This document shows positions 11,801 to 23,076 of a stretch of DNA of 46,166 nt, one piece after another. The notes beneath the pieces are model-generated. The model ran no database searches. It worked only from the letters and a program-made list of their open reading frames with translations, and was not told the DNA's origin. Source of the DNA: Micractinium sp. NFX-FRZ (Eukaryota; Chlorophyta; Trebouxiophyceae; Chlorellales; Chlorellaceae); the NCBI GenBank assembly GCA_029339195.1, contig JAPTJF010000481.1:1-46166 (forward strand), given 5' to 3'. A program made the position numbers and the translations under genes. Within the stretch, counting starts at the first letter, position 1. Every line of letters starts with the position of its first letter.

Positions 11801-14800
11801 TCTCCTTGCCTTTTTGCGCTGTGCCCGTGTCCCTTGCCTGCTCCCTTCCCTGCCGTCCATGTCTACAGGTGTCACGCCTTCCCCTGCCACCGCCCCTTCA
11901 TGCCCTGCCTGCCCTGCCCTGTCACCTGTCTTATCCCCTGCCTGCAGCACCCTGATCGAGGCTGTGAACAGCGAGTCCATCTCGACCTCCATGGCAAACC
12001 GCGCCTGGCCCTGTGAGCCTCCCCGCGTCGGTGTCGGGTGTATGTACTGCGCTGTATTGCTTGCCTCGTGACGGCTCATGTGGTGTCAGTCCCAGAGTGC
12101 CTGCTCTGCTGCTTCCCAGTCAGGCCTGCCTGTCTACCTCCGCTATGATGCTCGAGTAGGCGGGGCAATGCACAGCAGGCTCCTTCCGCATGGCAGAAGG
12201 GGGCAGGTGGCCAGGAGAGTGGCAGGCTCTGTCTGCGCAGCCCTGGCGATTGCCGCTGACCTCCGCACGTGCGGCCCGCCCATCGCCCCTGCCTGACTGG
12301 CCCCCCCATCGCCCCGCGCCTTGGAACTGCAATGCAGACAGTTTGGACTTTGGGATCGCCCAGAACTGCGACTGGTGAGCGCTGGTAGCTCACGTGTTGC
12401 CCTGCCTCCCGTCGTGCGTGTGCGCAGCATCACTGTGGGCAGGTTCAGGAGGCAGCCAGGCGGGCGGGCGCCTTGCTAGGAGGCTAAACCAAGCTCAGCC
12501 ATTTGCTGGCATCCTCCTCTCATGCCCTCCCTGCCCCCTGCCTCTGTGTTGGTGTCTCTGCATCGTTAGACATCCCCTGCCCTGTTCTGGCAGGTCGCTC
12601 TCTCTCCTCACAATCTTAGATCTCTGTGCCTCCCTGTCCTGCGCTTGGCACGCGGCTTGCAGGTTCCGTGATACCCAGACCTGCGACACGTCCGAGCGCT
12701 GACCCGGCCTGTGGGAGGTGCCCAGTGAGTGCCCTGCTGCCACTGCCGCCCCAGTCCTGACGTGCTCTTGCGCACAGAATGTGACCATGCTGCCTGCTGC
12801 CCGTGCTATGACGAGTGTCCAGTGGACAGGTCTCCATGCTTCTCTGACACCCTCCCTGACCTGCCGCATGCTGTGCGTGCTATGCCGGACTGCGCTGTTC
12901 CCCACATGCCACGCTCCTCTCACGCCCTCCCGCCCTGCCGTGCTCCGCCCCCTGCCACCCTGCCAAACAGTGTGGGTGCTGAGCGTGTTGGATCTGGAGT
13001 TCACCATGGTGAGTGCTGGGCTGTGCCATGCTGTGCTGTGCCGTGCTGTGCCGTGCTTCGCTGTTCTGCGCTGTGCTGTCGCACGGCAAGCAGAGGGCAT
13101 GCTGTGCTGGCATGTCACGGGATGCCTTGCATGTTCCATGCTCTGCCGCCCAGCTGTCGTCCTCTGCCTGCCTCCCTCCCCTTCTGCGGCTGCTTCGTGG
13201 CCTTTCCACCACATGCTGACATGCACCCGTTGGACCACCCCATGCCTGCACACGCTCACCAACCCCTTCCTTTGCCTTTCCCGAAAGTGCAGGATGTGGG
13301 ATACTACGGCGGCCGGGGGGTGTACGAACCCCTGGTCGCCGCCTTTGACGCCGCCTACTCCGGCAACCGCGCCCCGCTGCCCATTTTCGTGCACACGACC
13401 TGGGTAGAGAAGGCGCCCTCCAGGATTGATGAGCTCAAGCAATTCGCAGGTGAAATGGCAATGTTTTTTTTCGAGTGCTTGTCCGAGAGATGCGGGGCAG
13501 GCTGGGTTGGTGCGCGTGGTACGCGGACGCTTGGTTGGGAGTAGGCAGCGGCAGAGTTTGTTGGAGAGGGAGCCGTCTGGAACGAGCGAGTCCAGGCTCA
13601 TCTGGAGCGGGCGCGGGGCGTCATGGGATGTGGAGCATCTGTGCGGTGCGCTGTGCTGCGCTGCGCCGTCTGTTCCATGTCGTCCCTCCCACTCCCCCAT
13701 TCCCACCGTCCTCCCCCACCCTCCCGCCCCCCCTGGCTGCAGACTATGTCTCCTCCAAGCCCAACGTTTTCTGGGTGAGCGCCTGCGTCTTGTGCTTTTG
13801 CAAAATTATGTACTCTTCCTCTGCTGCTAGGGGTGTGGCATGTTGTGGGACCCCCGCCCTACCTTCACCTGGGCTGGACATGGCAGGCTTGCACGGCGCA
13901 GCCTCTCCTGCCTGCCTGCCAGCCGCCCCTGCCAGTGCCTGGCACCCCACTGACCCCACCCCCTGGCCTGCCTGCATGCTGCCTGCCTCAAGCCACTTGC
14001 ATGCTTGAGACAGGTACCTCAATAACAATTCGAATGCGGTACTGGTACTGCAGGTCACCATGAGCCAGCTTATCGAGTGGGTCAAGAACCCGGTGTCAGC
14101 TTCTGAGCTGAGTGAGTGCGGCGCCCTGTGCCAGCGCCCGCCCGCCCCCGCCCCCACACCCGCTCTGCCCGCAAGCGGGGCCAACGTGACCCTCCTGCTG
14201 GCGGCCACCCCCACCCAAGTAGCAGACCAGAGGCAACGCCTGGAGGCAGCAGTCACAGAGCTGCTGGGCGGCAGCGTGGCTGGCACACCCTTTGTGGCTG
14301 GAGTGGCCCCCGGCAGCGCCAGCACCCCGGGCAACACAGGCACCATGGGCAGCGGCAGCAGCACCGGCAACAGTGCAGGGGCCAGCGGGGAGCCAACGCT
14401 GTCGGCACAGTCGGAGCGGGCCGGTGGCGCCGATGCCGGCTGGCTGCAGTTTGAGGGGCCGTCGTTTGCTGGTGCCTCCTCCTCTCCTGCTGGCGGGCGC
14501 CAGCCTGGCGCCGTGTCGGCGCTCAGCATGGCCGACGGCGCGCCCCCTGCCCACAGCTCCCTCCTGCTGGTGAGCTGTCACGCTTCCCCTCTCCCGCCCA
14601 AATGTATTGCGGTACCTACCTAACATGGGGTTGTGTTGCCATTTCATGTTGCAGCCTCGCACAGCGCAACTGCCCTGCCCCGCCCTCCTGTCCTGTCCTT
14701 CCCTCCTAGGCGCACCCCGACACACGCCCGCCCACCCGCCCGACAGCCTGCCTGCTGGTGAAGCTGGCCCCGCCCTGCGCCTTACACTGTCCCCCTATCC

Positions 14801-16172
14801 TATCCCACCCCACCCCTGCTCCTTACCATGCCCCCCAATCCAATCCACTCGCCCCGCCTGCCCCCAGGTCACTCTGTCGGCAGCCGGCCCCGACCCCCTG
14901 GCCCTCTACCAGCATGCCACCCAGCCCGCCAGGTGAGCCTGCCAGTGGACTTGCCCCGCACGGAAGTCAGCCCGGCAAGGTAGCCTGCTCGGCAGGCAGA
15001 GCAACCTGCCAAGTGAGTGTGCCAACCTGGCAGCCTGGGTTCCAGCCTGGCAGCCAGCCCCACTTGCCAGTGAGCCTCTCTGTCCCACCAGCAAGTCGGC
15101 CCTGCTTATCAGCATGTCATCCTGCCAGCGGGCCTGCCTGCCCGATATGCATTTGCGACTCACACAACCACGACTGCTGCCAGCCAACATGCACCACCAG
15201 GGCAGGGGCCAATACTGCCCTGCCCTCCTGTGCTTCCAGTTTGCGTCACCCAGCAGCCCCGCGTCCCAGCGTACATCCCGCAACCATGCCCACTGAAGCC
15301 CCCCCCCCCCCCCTCCCCCCTGGCAGGCGGGCGGCGCTTGCTGCCAAGCTGGCAGCCATGGGCCTGCAGCCCTCAGGCGAGCCGACTGTCGTCCCAGTCA
15401 AGGTGCGATTGCTCCCCGCTTGAGCGTGAGAGAGGGGTCCCTCCTGAGGCTATGGAAGAGGCAGAGGAACTGCACGGGTCAGCCCTACGTTGGAAAGTGC
15501 GCACCGCCGCTGGGCACTTGCCCGTCTCCAGCTTGCGGCAAGCATTTGCGCACCCGTGCCCGCTGCTCTCCTGATGCCACCCCTTGCGCCTGCTGCTGCC
15601 CACGCCCATTCTTGGCCTCCGCCCCCGCAGGACGGCCTCGCCATGTCCCTGCCCAGCCCCCCAGCCCCGCCCATGACGCTCGCCATCCCCGAGGACACCC
15701 CCGCTGCCCCCGCCGAGGCCACCCAGCAGCCGGCACAGGGCAGCGCTGCCGGCAGCCCTGCGGGCCCTGCCCCTGCAGAGGGTGCTGCCGGCGCCGGCGC
15801 TGCTGCCTCCGGCAGCAGCAGCAGCAGCAGCGGCGGCAGCTCCGGCCTGCCTGTCGGTGCAATTGCAGGCATTGCAGCGGGCGCTGCCGTGGCTGCTGTG
15901 GCGGCCGGCTGGCTGGTGTACAGGCGGCGGCAGCGGGGGCCTGCGGGCGGCGCTGCTGCGCCGGCTCCTGCTGTGGCCGACTCTGCTGGGTCGTCACCCA
16001 AAGTGAGTATGGGTGGAGGAATGAGGCAGCTGGCTGAGCTGGCGTGTGCCTGAGTGGGGCACACGCCAAGCAACCAACTCTCTACTGCTTGCTTGTACTG
16101 GTTGCCCTCCCCCTCCCCCTGCAGGATGGCCACCCTGCCGACAGCGTCAGCATCGCAGTCACGGCTGCTTGA
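8897..16172 (+). CDS. CE4 chitin/polysaccharide deacetylase-like membrane protein with an in-frame TGA
   Basis: Exons: 8897-8954, 9098-9201, 9624-9743, 10323-10335, 10579-10640, 10978-11015, 11267-11381, 11737-11768, 11948-12012, 12338-12374, 12663-12724, 12971-13008, 13293-13449, 13743-13774, 14054-14569, 14868-14932, 15327-15402, 15631-16002, 16125-16172; total 670 codons, frame kept. Signal peptide: MARSAGLVVLLLGLACTAD. A Cys-rich lead-in (CDCSQRDNCACPG, then PGGL) precedes the CE4 fold. Motif 1 is FTHDDAI, motif 2 is HTTNH (both metal-binding His kept), motif 3 is RGFRSPY; a later WPYSLDFG block and PGLWEVP also fit. Predicted to remove N-acetyl groups from chitin-like wall polymer. After residue ~350 comes a Pro/Ser/Gly-rich stalk, then a membrane helix (about GAIAGIAAGAAVAAVAAGWL) followed by YRRRQR and a short tail. 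Codon 228 is TGA (12700-12702), just before PGLWEVP, with intact sequence after it. The last five exons rest on splice logic only. Confidence 0.8.
9508..9636 (+). repeat. Three tandem copies of the exon 3 splice acceptor of the CE4 gene
   Basis: A unit of about 47-48 bases (GGCTGCCCTCCTCCTGCCA, then a TGCAG acceptor, then TTCATCCTCTTCA) occurs three times. The last copy is the functional boundary at 9624 encoding FILFTHDD. The two upstream copies keep a CAG acceptor and the first ~12 coding bases, then diverge into the next unit. Confidence 0.85.
10323..10335 (+). other. 13-nt microexon of the CE4 gene
   Basis: GTCGCCAACACGG is flanked by a GTGCAG acceptor and a GTACGTG donor. It is needed to join exon 3 (ATMFTQ) to exon 5 (DCQLAKKMWEDGYEF) in frame, giving TQ-VANT-DCQ, the length expected between the two CE4 motifs. 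Confidence 0.7.
12700..12702 (+). other. In-frame TGA inside the conserved CE4 domain
   Basis: Exon 12663-12724 reads WFRDTQTCDTSER, stop, PGLWEVP. TGA and the following CCC are adjacent codons with no splice site between them, so any transcript containing PGLWEVP also contains the TGA. A single base change would give TGG or TGC. Confidence 0.85.
15060..15130 (+). repeat. Possible decayed copy of CE4 exon 14868-14932
   Basis: CTCTCTGTC at 15076 and CTGCTTATCAGCATGTCATCC at about 15101 resemble GTCACTCTGTCGGCAGCC and CTCTACCAGCATGCCACCC of exon 14868-14932. The order is the same but identity is low. Confidence 0.35.
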
Positions 16173-16233
16173 ACAGCAGCTCATGCTTGTTGCTTGTTGC
16201 TTGAAAAGTGGCTTTATACCAACACTGCTAGTT

Positions 16234-16238
16234 TGTAA
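16234..16238 (+). promoter_or_regulatory. TGTAA poly(A) signal of the CE4 gene
   Basis: TGTAA 62 bases after the stop codon, in an AT-rich patch. This supports the placement of the terminal exon at 16125-16172. Confidence 0.65.
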
Positions 16239-16338
16239 CGTTTCAGTTGACCCCTAAGGTCAGTCCTCCCCGAGGCGGTGGGAAGGGGTGCGGTAGCCCC
16301 AGGCTGGCAGGTGGCCAGCGAGGCAGCAACGGCCGTCA

Positions 16339-16548
16339 TGCCTCGCTGACACAAATCTACCGTGCGACGCAGCCTCGCTGGCACAGTTCTGCGGTGCGAC
16401 GCTGCCTCGCTGGCACAATTCTACCGTTCGACGCTGCCTCGCTGGCACAGTTCTGCGGTGCGACGCTGCCTCGCTGGCACAAATCTACCGTGCGACGCTG
16501 CCTCGCTGGCGCAATTCTGCGGTGCGACGCTGCCTCGCTGGCGAGGTC
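16339..16548 (+). repeat. 32-bp minisatellite, about 6.5 copies, alternating subtypes
   Basis: The unit begins GACGCTGCCTCGCTGGCACA and ends either in a TTCTGCGGTGC or in an A/TTCTACCGT(G/T)C tail. The two tail types alternate along much of the array, suggesting growth as a 64-bp dimer. It does not keep a coding frame (32 is not a multiple of 3). Confidence 0.85.
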
Positions 16549-17084
16549 CCACTGGCGTATCGGCAGGCTGCAGGGAGGCCTTGAGGTCAGCTGCTGCCGC
16601 CAGCCATGCCGCCCACCCCTGCAGCCGCCGTCTGTACCTCCAACCAGCCTGGGGTTGCTTCAATACTTTTCCAAGACTGACCAGGTCAGAATGTTGCCCC
16701 TGATATGTTACAGTGCAACCCGCAGCGCAATCCAGGACAGCGCCACAAGCGCCGTTTGCATGCACCATGCTGATGGGAGGGAGGCAAGAGACACCACCAC
16801 CGCCAAGTGCCCACAGCAGGAGGTGGGCTCAGCCGTGGCGCCCATTGTGTCCAGCCATTCTCCAGAATGCAAAAGATTGCAAACTACCTGTGCTGTTCAA
16901 AAGGGTGTCGATGTGCAAACCAAAGCAACACCACCCAACAGGCACAAATCGGTTGCAGAGGGCATGCCCGCCCGCGCCGCCAGCACTGCGGCTTCCCTAT
17001 CATGCGCCTTCTGCCTGCCCCAGTGCGAACCATGGACCTCCAGAATGCTGCTCCACAGTGCACAGCCCACCACCGCACAATGCA
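16549..17084. other. Non-coding stretch between minisatellite and TXNDC17 exon copy
   Basis: No gene is recognised. The sequence around 16881-16910 (CCTGTGCTGTTCAAAAGGGT) faintly resembles the end of TXNDC17-like exon 1 (CATCCTCTTCAAAGGT), in the position expected if the duplicated block once held more of that gene. This is weak. Confidence 0.25.
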
Positions 17085-17175
17085 TGGACCGGAGTGGACA
17101 CCGACGCACGCCGCCAGCTGAGAAGCGTCCCCACGCTGGTGCGATGGAAGGGCGGCGCTGTGGCAGCCAAGCTGG
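17085..17175 (+). pseudogene. Stray copy of TXNDC17-like exon 3
   Basis: The plus strand reads WTGVDTDARRQLRSVPTLVR, then WKGGAVAAKLG, then a GTGAGT donor. This matches exon 3 of the gene at 7805-7909 (TDARFQLSGIPTLVQWKDGAVAAKLG then GTGGGT). The final 30 or so bases are nearly identical and the frame is open. No WCPDC exon and no exon 4 are present nearby, so the fragment cannot make the protein. It lies about 170 bases from the 3' end of the intact H4 gene, the same order as the TXNDC17-H4 remnant at 8 kb. Confidence 0.8.
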
Positions 17176-17291
17176 GTGAGTGGGGCCAGGAGGGGTGCAA
17201 AGGGAAGAACGCAGGCGTGGGAGCATGGCCGCAGGGCACAGCAGGGAAGGGCAAGGCACCATAGCAGGAGGGTGTTTCCAATGAGAGGGGT

Positions 17292-17307
17292 GGTGTTGAA
17301 TAACACC
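17292..17307 (-). promoter_or_regulatory. Histone 3' stem-loop of H4
   Basis: On the minus strand: GGTGTT-ATTC-AACACC, a 6-bp stem with a 4-base loop, the architecture of replication-dependent histone mRNA ends. It starts 35 bases after the stop. A TGGAAA element follows about 13 bases further on (17275-17280). Confidence 0.9.
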
Positions 17308-17341
17308 AGTGTTTGTGGGGGGAGGCTTGAGTGCTGCCTGT

Positions 17342-18488
<1,147 letters not shown>

Positions 18489-18532
18489 ACGTGCTGGGCC
18501 CTTGGCCTCCGCACAAGGCACAAAACCCCACT

Positions 18533-18548
18533 GGTGTTATTCAACACC
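18533..18548 (+). promoter_or_regulatory. Histone 3' stem-loop of H3
   Basis: GGTGTT-ATTC-AACACC, 6-bp stem and 4-base loop, 45 bases after the stop. It is followed by CACCCCTCT and GGAAAGA at 18560-18566. Confidence 0.92.
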
Positions 18549-18879
18549 ACCCCTCTGCCGGAAAGAGCTGTTTGAAATGTGCACATGCTGTTTCTGGCGA
18601 GCACCGGTGCTGCCTGCCTGTGCGCGATGGTGCATTGCTCGCCTGTGCCTATGCACTGCCACTGCCGCTTGCCTATGTGGCCAGGCACCGACATCACCGC
18701 AAGCCGGCAGCCTGCCCCCTACACCAGGCGGTGAGGCGTGGGAGATGAGCAGGCACACCCATCCAGGTCGCAGAGGCCTGCCTGTGCTGCTGAAACGACA
18801 CGACTGTCCACCCTCTGCCTGACTGCGCTGCCGTGCCCATCTCCTTTACCGCTGAGCTGCAATTTAGCGCTGCTGCCCC

Positions 18880-19075
18880 TGCTGATCTGCTGCTGCTGCT
18901 GCTCATGCCCCCTGCTGACCTGCTGCTGCTGATGATGTTGCCCCTTCCGACCTGCTGCTGCTGCTGCTGGTTTTTTGCTCATGCCCCCTGCTGGCCTGCT
19001 GCTGCTGCTGCTTTGCTGCTCATGCCCACTCCTCACCTGCTGCTGCTGCTGCCGCTCATGTCCTCTGCTGGCCCG
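18880..19075. repeat. CTG-rich imperfect minisatellite
   Basis: Runs of CTG (4-6 units) alternate with a CTCATGCCCCCTGCTGACC-type spacer, giving about five imperfect copies. All frames on both strands are low-complexity (Leu/Cys/Ala-rich or Gln-rich). It lies in the gap between H3 and the F-box gene, where no other gene is visible. Confidence 0.75.
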
Positions 19076-19590
19076 AACGATGCTATGCGGCAGCTGCTTG
19101 CTGCTTGCTGCTCCTGGCTGCTTGCCTGGCCTTTTGGGGCTCTGTTCGTCGGCCCCCCTCTTGCCTGCCCTCTGCACACCCCAGCATCTGCACCCACATG
19201 GTCCCACAGGTAGTTCGCGAGACACCGCAGGCAGCACTGGACCTGCTTGCTAGCACTTGACCTCAGCCACACACAGGGACCCAACAGGGGTGCGCGGCTG
19301 TGCCGTCCATACTATTCACAATGTAGGTATGGTGATCGAAATTGGGGGACGGCGCATAATCTTGCGCGATAAGCTCAGGGTGCCTCCCCCGGTGAGGTGG
19401 CCTGGATGCCACAGCCGCCAGCTGCGGCACAATGCCCAACAGGCATGCTGCAGCACGTGCTTACCCCCTTACTTGCTGCGGTGCGTTTCCTGGGCTGCTG
19501 AAAAAAGTGGGATGGTGCACCATGCACAGGCACGTGTAGTATACACAGGACGGACAAGAGCACTGAACAAAACTCCTTGCAGTGCAAGGG

Positions 19591-21347
19591 TCAGGCGTGG
19601 CAGCTCAAGAAAGAATCCAGCGAGGTATAAGCATGTGGGTCGTAACTGCAGCGTGCAAAGAAAGAATCCCAGTCCCAAGAGAAGGCAAGCCATTCCAAGC
19701 GAACGGCAGGGTTCGCGCACCGCACCGCTAGCATCGGTGTCAGCCGGCTGTTCAGCACATCCTCGCTGGCGCAGCACACGACATGGCGCAGTGCGGGTGC
19801 ACGCAGCACAGTGCTCAGCATGCGGTCCATCGGGGCGCACAGACGAGAGGAGGACAGAACACCCAGGAATGCCAGGCGGCGCGCTGCAGCAAGCGCTTCA
19901 GTACGGCCTGTGAGAGCCTCGGCATCTGCAACAACCAGGCGCTGCAGGCCTACCAGCCAGGGCCCGGGGGGCAGCGGGGCGCGCAGGTCACTGAGCCAGA
20001 AGAAGGTGCGCAGGCGGGTGAGGCTGGCCAGCTCGGGGGGCGGCGCTTGAATGCCGGGCACGTCATCGAGGGCTAGGAAGGTGAGGCGCGTGAGCTGCAG
20101 GAGCGCAGCCCTTACCAAGCAAGCCTCCTGCCCTTCCGCCCCCTCCTCGACGGCACACAGCACCTCGCCACTGTCGTCGAGTGCCAGCGCCTCCAAGCCC
20201 GTCAACTGGCTGAGGCAGGGGGGCCAGTAGAAGCAATCTCGCAGCTCCAGGCGGCGCAGGGCGGGCAGGCGTGTGAGAGCGTCATATCCGTCGCTGGCGC
20301 AGGCGGCCCCCCGCAAGCTCAGGGTGTGCAGCCGGGTGAGGGCGGCCACCTGCAGCGGCAGGCAAGGGTGCAGCCCGACACGCGAATCGGGTTGGGAGCG
20401 AGAACTTTTCGTAACACCCGTACCGGTCCGCAAGGGCCTGCTATGCGGGTGACTGCAACACACACAACTTAACACGCCCGCGAGATCGCGCATGGGCGCA
20501 GCATGGCACAGCGGACCCTCTGCGGTGCATGACCACTGATCTCCCGGCAGCGCCACACACTGCTGCCGCCGACCCCGCCAAGCCTCCCACCCTGCCATCC
20601 TTCAGCACCTGGGGCGGGAGTTCGTCAGTGCCGATGTGCTCCAAGTGCAGCCTGGTGAGCGTGGGCGGGAAGCGGGCGCGGGGTGGCAGCTCCACCGGGC
20701 CGCCCACGAGAGCCAGCTCCGCCAGTGCCGGCAGCGCCGATGCTGGGGGGTCCCACACCAGGGCCTGGCCTTCATGTGCCATGAGGATGAGGCGCCGCAG
20801 GCTGCACAAGCCGCCCGCCCAGACAAAGCGCCCGACGCTGCCGGCCCGAAGGCGCAGCCCGCGCAGCCCGCCTGCCATGCCGCATCCCACCAGGGCTGCC
20901 GTCAGGGCTGCCTCCAGCTGCTGTGCGGTGCCGGCTGGGGCCAGATACGCTTCCCGATCCACCTCTAAGCTGAGCTGCTGGATGTGGGGCGCGGCGTGCG
21001 CCAGCAAGCCACGTGCTGAAATCGGCCAGGCCGCGGGCCGCCCGGTCGTCGCCGTTCTTGAACGCAGCGCTGACCACCCGCAGCAGCTGCGGCGTGGAGT
21101 TCAGTAGCTGCCTCCAGTGACGGCACACTGGGGCAGCCGAGCTGTGCCTGCATGGCAGATGAGCGGGAGGCACAGGGCAGGTCGTAGCGCAACACTGTGC
21201 AGGCAGCGCGACGCAGCCGCGGCGGCCGCGTCCACGGGGCGGCATTCGCAAGTAGGGGCACGCTCACCGCTCCTGCAATATCAGCCGGCCCAGTATGGAC
21301 ACGAGAACGTCGTCAGGCAGGCTGGCCATCGGCGAGGCGGCCGCCAT
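19591..21347 (-). pseudogene. F-box / leucine-rich-repeat protein gene with a one-base frameshift
   Basis: Exons on the minus strand: 21347-21268, 21147-20609, 20349-19591. The N-terminus is an F-box spanning the first intron (LPDDVLVSILGRLILQER, then VCRHWRQLLNS). Degenerate LRRs follow, with repeated LTRLxxLxL units in exon 3 (for example VAALTRLHTLSLRG, LPALRRLELRDC, LTGLEALALDD). F-box proteins recruit substrates to SCF ubiquitin ligases; the LRRs would bind the target. Near 21008 the frame changes between GLADFSTW and LAHAAPHIQQLSL. Removing one base there gives exactly 459 codons (458 aa plus stop), so the rest is intact. This could be a recent pseudogene, a polymorphism or a sequence error. 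ATG 21347 is chosen; an in-frame ATG at 21329 is also possible. The exon 2 donor (GTGCTG) is weak. Confidence 0.75.
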
Positions 21348-21410
21348 CCCGCAGTGTCAGGCGTGCTCAAGTCCTGGGGGCTGGCTCCTGGAGCTTTGGT
21401 AGGTATCGAA

Positions 21411-21419
21411 TGATATAAA
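21411..21419 (-). promoter_or_regulatory. TATA-like element upstream of the F-box gene
   Basis: The minus strand reads ATTTATATC about 65-70 bases upstream of the chosen ATG, in otherwise GC-rich sequence. The remaining ~450 bases up to the H2B stem-loop show no gene. Confidence 0.45.
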
Positions 21420-21875
21420 TCGGCGGATGACGCAGAGAAAGTGCGCGACAAGTGCGGCGATGAGGTGGCCATGCTCCTCCTCGCCGCCACCGTGGGCGTT
21501 GTGGCAGGAGTGGCCCAAACAGCAGCTGCCAACCTGCTGCCTTGCCGCGGCTCGTGGTCTGCACCTGCCCCCTCAGATTGACAGTGTCCGGCAGCGCTAG
21601 ATGGCTGCCGTGCGTTGGGCCGCAGTGCAGCCGGCTGGCACACTGCCCGCTCACCTCCCTGCCTGCACGTCCCGCCCCGTCCTCCCCTACGCGCCCTGGC
21701 ACTGTCCCTGTAGGGCCGTTGGTAGCTCAGGCAGGGTTGCGACGAGAAAACACCACGACCTGGCCGTTTGCACAGGGGGTGGCAGGCCTGGGCATGCAAA
21801 CGCAGGTGCAGCACAACAGTGCGGCAGCACCAAACAGGCAGCAGACATGTATAGTTGTGGTTTCCAGGAGAGGGT

Positions 21876-21891
21876 GGTGTTGAAAAACACC
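21876..21891 (-). promoter_or_regulatory. Histone 3' stem-loop of H2B
   Basis: Minus strand: GGTGTT-TTTC-AACACC. The stem equals the other three histone genes and the loop differs by one base. TGGAAA follows (21861-21866), about 11 bases after the stem. Confidence 0.9.
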
Positions 21892-21940
21892 AGTTGTGTT
21901 GGGGGCTGTGGGGCGGGAGGAGGCCGAGCGGCTCCGATGC

Positions 21941-22315
21941 TTAGGCGGAGGTGAACTTGGTGACGGCCTTGGTGCCCTCGCTCACGGCGTGCTTGGCCAG
22001 CTCGCCGGGCAGCACCAGGCGCACGGCGGTCTGGATCTCGCGGGAGGTCAGGGTGGGCTTCTTGTTCACGCGGCTCAGCTGGGCGGCGGCGGCGGCGATC
22101 TTCTCAAACTGGTCCACGATGAAGGAGTTGAGGATGGCCATGGACTTGGAGGAGATGCCGGTGTCGGGGTGCACCTGCTTGAGCACCTTGAAGATGTAGA
22201 GCTTGTAGCTCTCGGTGCCCTTGGCCTTCTTGCCCTTCTTCTTGTCGCCCTTGGCGGCGGCGGGCTTGGCCTCCTTCTTGGCGGGGGCGGCCTTCTTGCC
22301 AGAGGTGGGAGCCAT
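21941..22315 (-). CDS. H2B: Histone H2B
   Basis: Intronless 124-aa histone H2B. It has a Lys/Ala-rich N-terminal tail of about 32 residues typical of green-lineage H2B, then the histone fold from [16 protein letters not shown] to the C-terminal helix ending AVTKFTSA. The C-terminal lysine that is monoubiquitinated in other eukaryotes is present in the AVTKFTSA end. It dimerises with H2A, is divergent from H2A across a 355-bp promoter, and ends in a histone stem-loop. Confidence 0.97.
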   Translation of the reverse strand: MAPTSGKKAAPAKKEAKPAAAKGDKKKGKKAKGTESYKLYIFKVLKQVHPDTGISSKSMAILNSFIVDQFEKIAAAAAQLSRVNKKPTLTSREIQTAVRLVLPGELAKHAVSEGTKAVTKFTSA

Positions 22316-22670
22316 GGCTGCTGGGTGTTGGGTGTTGGGTTGGGGGCGAGGTAGCTGTTCTGGGAATAACGAGAGCTGTGAGCCTGTGCCGCTCTTGTAG
22401 GCCCCAGGACTGATCCAAGCGGCGGCAGGGAGCGGCGGCAGCGGGCCAAGGAGAGGGCAGCAATGCAAGGTGCCCAGATTGGTGGCGGCGCTTACCCATC
22501 CGGGGGCCACCCAACCGCCGCCGCTGGTTGGCCCGGCTGTCGCCGTCTGCCTGCCTCCCTGCCCCCGCTCCCTCCCTCTTACAAAAGCCCCGGGAAGCGC
22601 CTCCAGTCGGCACTCCAACCCTCCCAACATCCCCATCCACCCCATTCCCCCTCAACCAACCCTAGCAACC
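22316..22670. promoter_or_regulatory. Divergent H2B/H2A promoter
   Basis: TATA-like elements: CTACAAGAG for H2B (minus strand, 22392-22400) and TTACAAAAG for H2A (22579-22587). Both lie about 80-90 bases from their ATG and match the H3 element TTACAAGAG. The motif ACCCATCCGGGGGCC at 22494-22508 matches the repeated element of the H4/H3 promoter. Confidence 0.7.
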
Positions 22671-23051
22671 ATGTCTGGCCGTGGCAAGGGCAAGACCGCC
22701 GGCAAGAAGGCCGTGAGCAAGTCCTCCAAGGCGGGCCTGCAGTTCCCCGTGGGCCGCATCGCCCGCTACCTGAAGAAGGGGCGCTACGCTGAGCGCATCG
22801 GCGCAGGCGCGCCCGTCTACCTGGCGGCGGTGCTAGAGTACCTGGCCGCCGAGGTGCTGGAGCTGGCGGGCAACGCCGCTCGCGACAACAAGAAGACCCG
22901 CATCATCCCCCGCCACATCCAGCTGGCGGTCCGCAACGACGAGGAGCTGTCCAAGCTGCTGGCCGGCGTGACCATCGCCGAGGGCGGCGTGCTGCCCAAC
23001 ATCCACTCCGTGCTGCTGCCCAAGAAGACCGGCAAGAAGGCCGAGGCCTAA
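22671..23051 (+). CDS. H2A: Histone H2A
   Basis: Intronless 126-aa histone H2A, starting [20 protein letters not shown] with the core [20 protein letters not shown], acidic-patch residues, and C-terminus [12 protein letters not shown]. There is no C-terminal SQ-E/D motif, so it is canonical H2A and not H2A.X; it also lacks the features of H2A.Z. It dimerises with H2B, is divergent from H2B, and ends in a histone stem-loop. Confidence 0.97.
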   Translation: MSGRGKGKTAGKKAVSKSSKAGLQFPVGRIARYLKKGRYAERIGAGAPVYLAAVLEYLAAEVLELAGNAARDNKKTRIIPRHIQLAVRNDEELSKLLAGVTIAEGGVLPNIHSVLLPKKTGKKAEA

Positions 23052-23076
23052 GCACCCTCTTCTTACTCTCAAACCT

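Noticed and set aside
12700..12702. Reassignment of TGA to a sense codon in this genome
   Set aside because: TGA serves as the terminal stop in FAS1 A and B, the TXNDC17-like gene, PPIL2 and the CE4 gene itself, so the standard code applies.
12495..13706. 403-codon minus-strand open frame
   Set aside because: It lies antisense to seven CE4 exon/intron boundaries and is low-complexity. No domain is visible.
18719..19237. Gln-rich minus-strand open frame (QQQQQ with GHE spacers)
   Set aside because: A translation of the CTG minisatellite. The repeats are irregular and no start, domain or splice context supports a gene.
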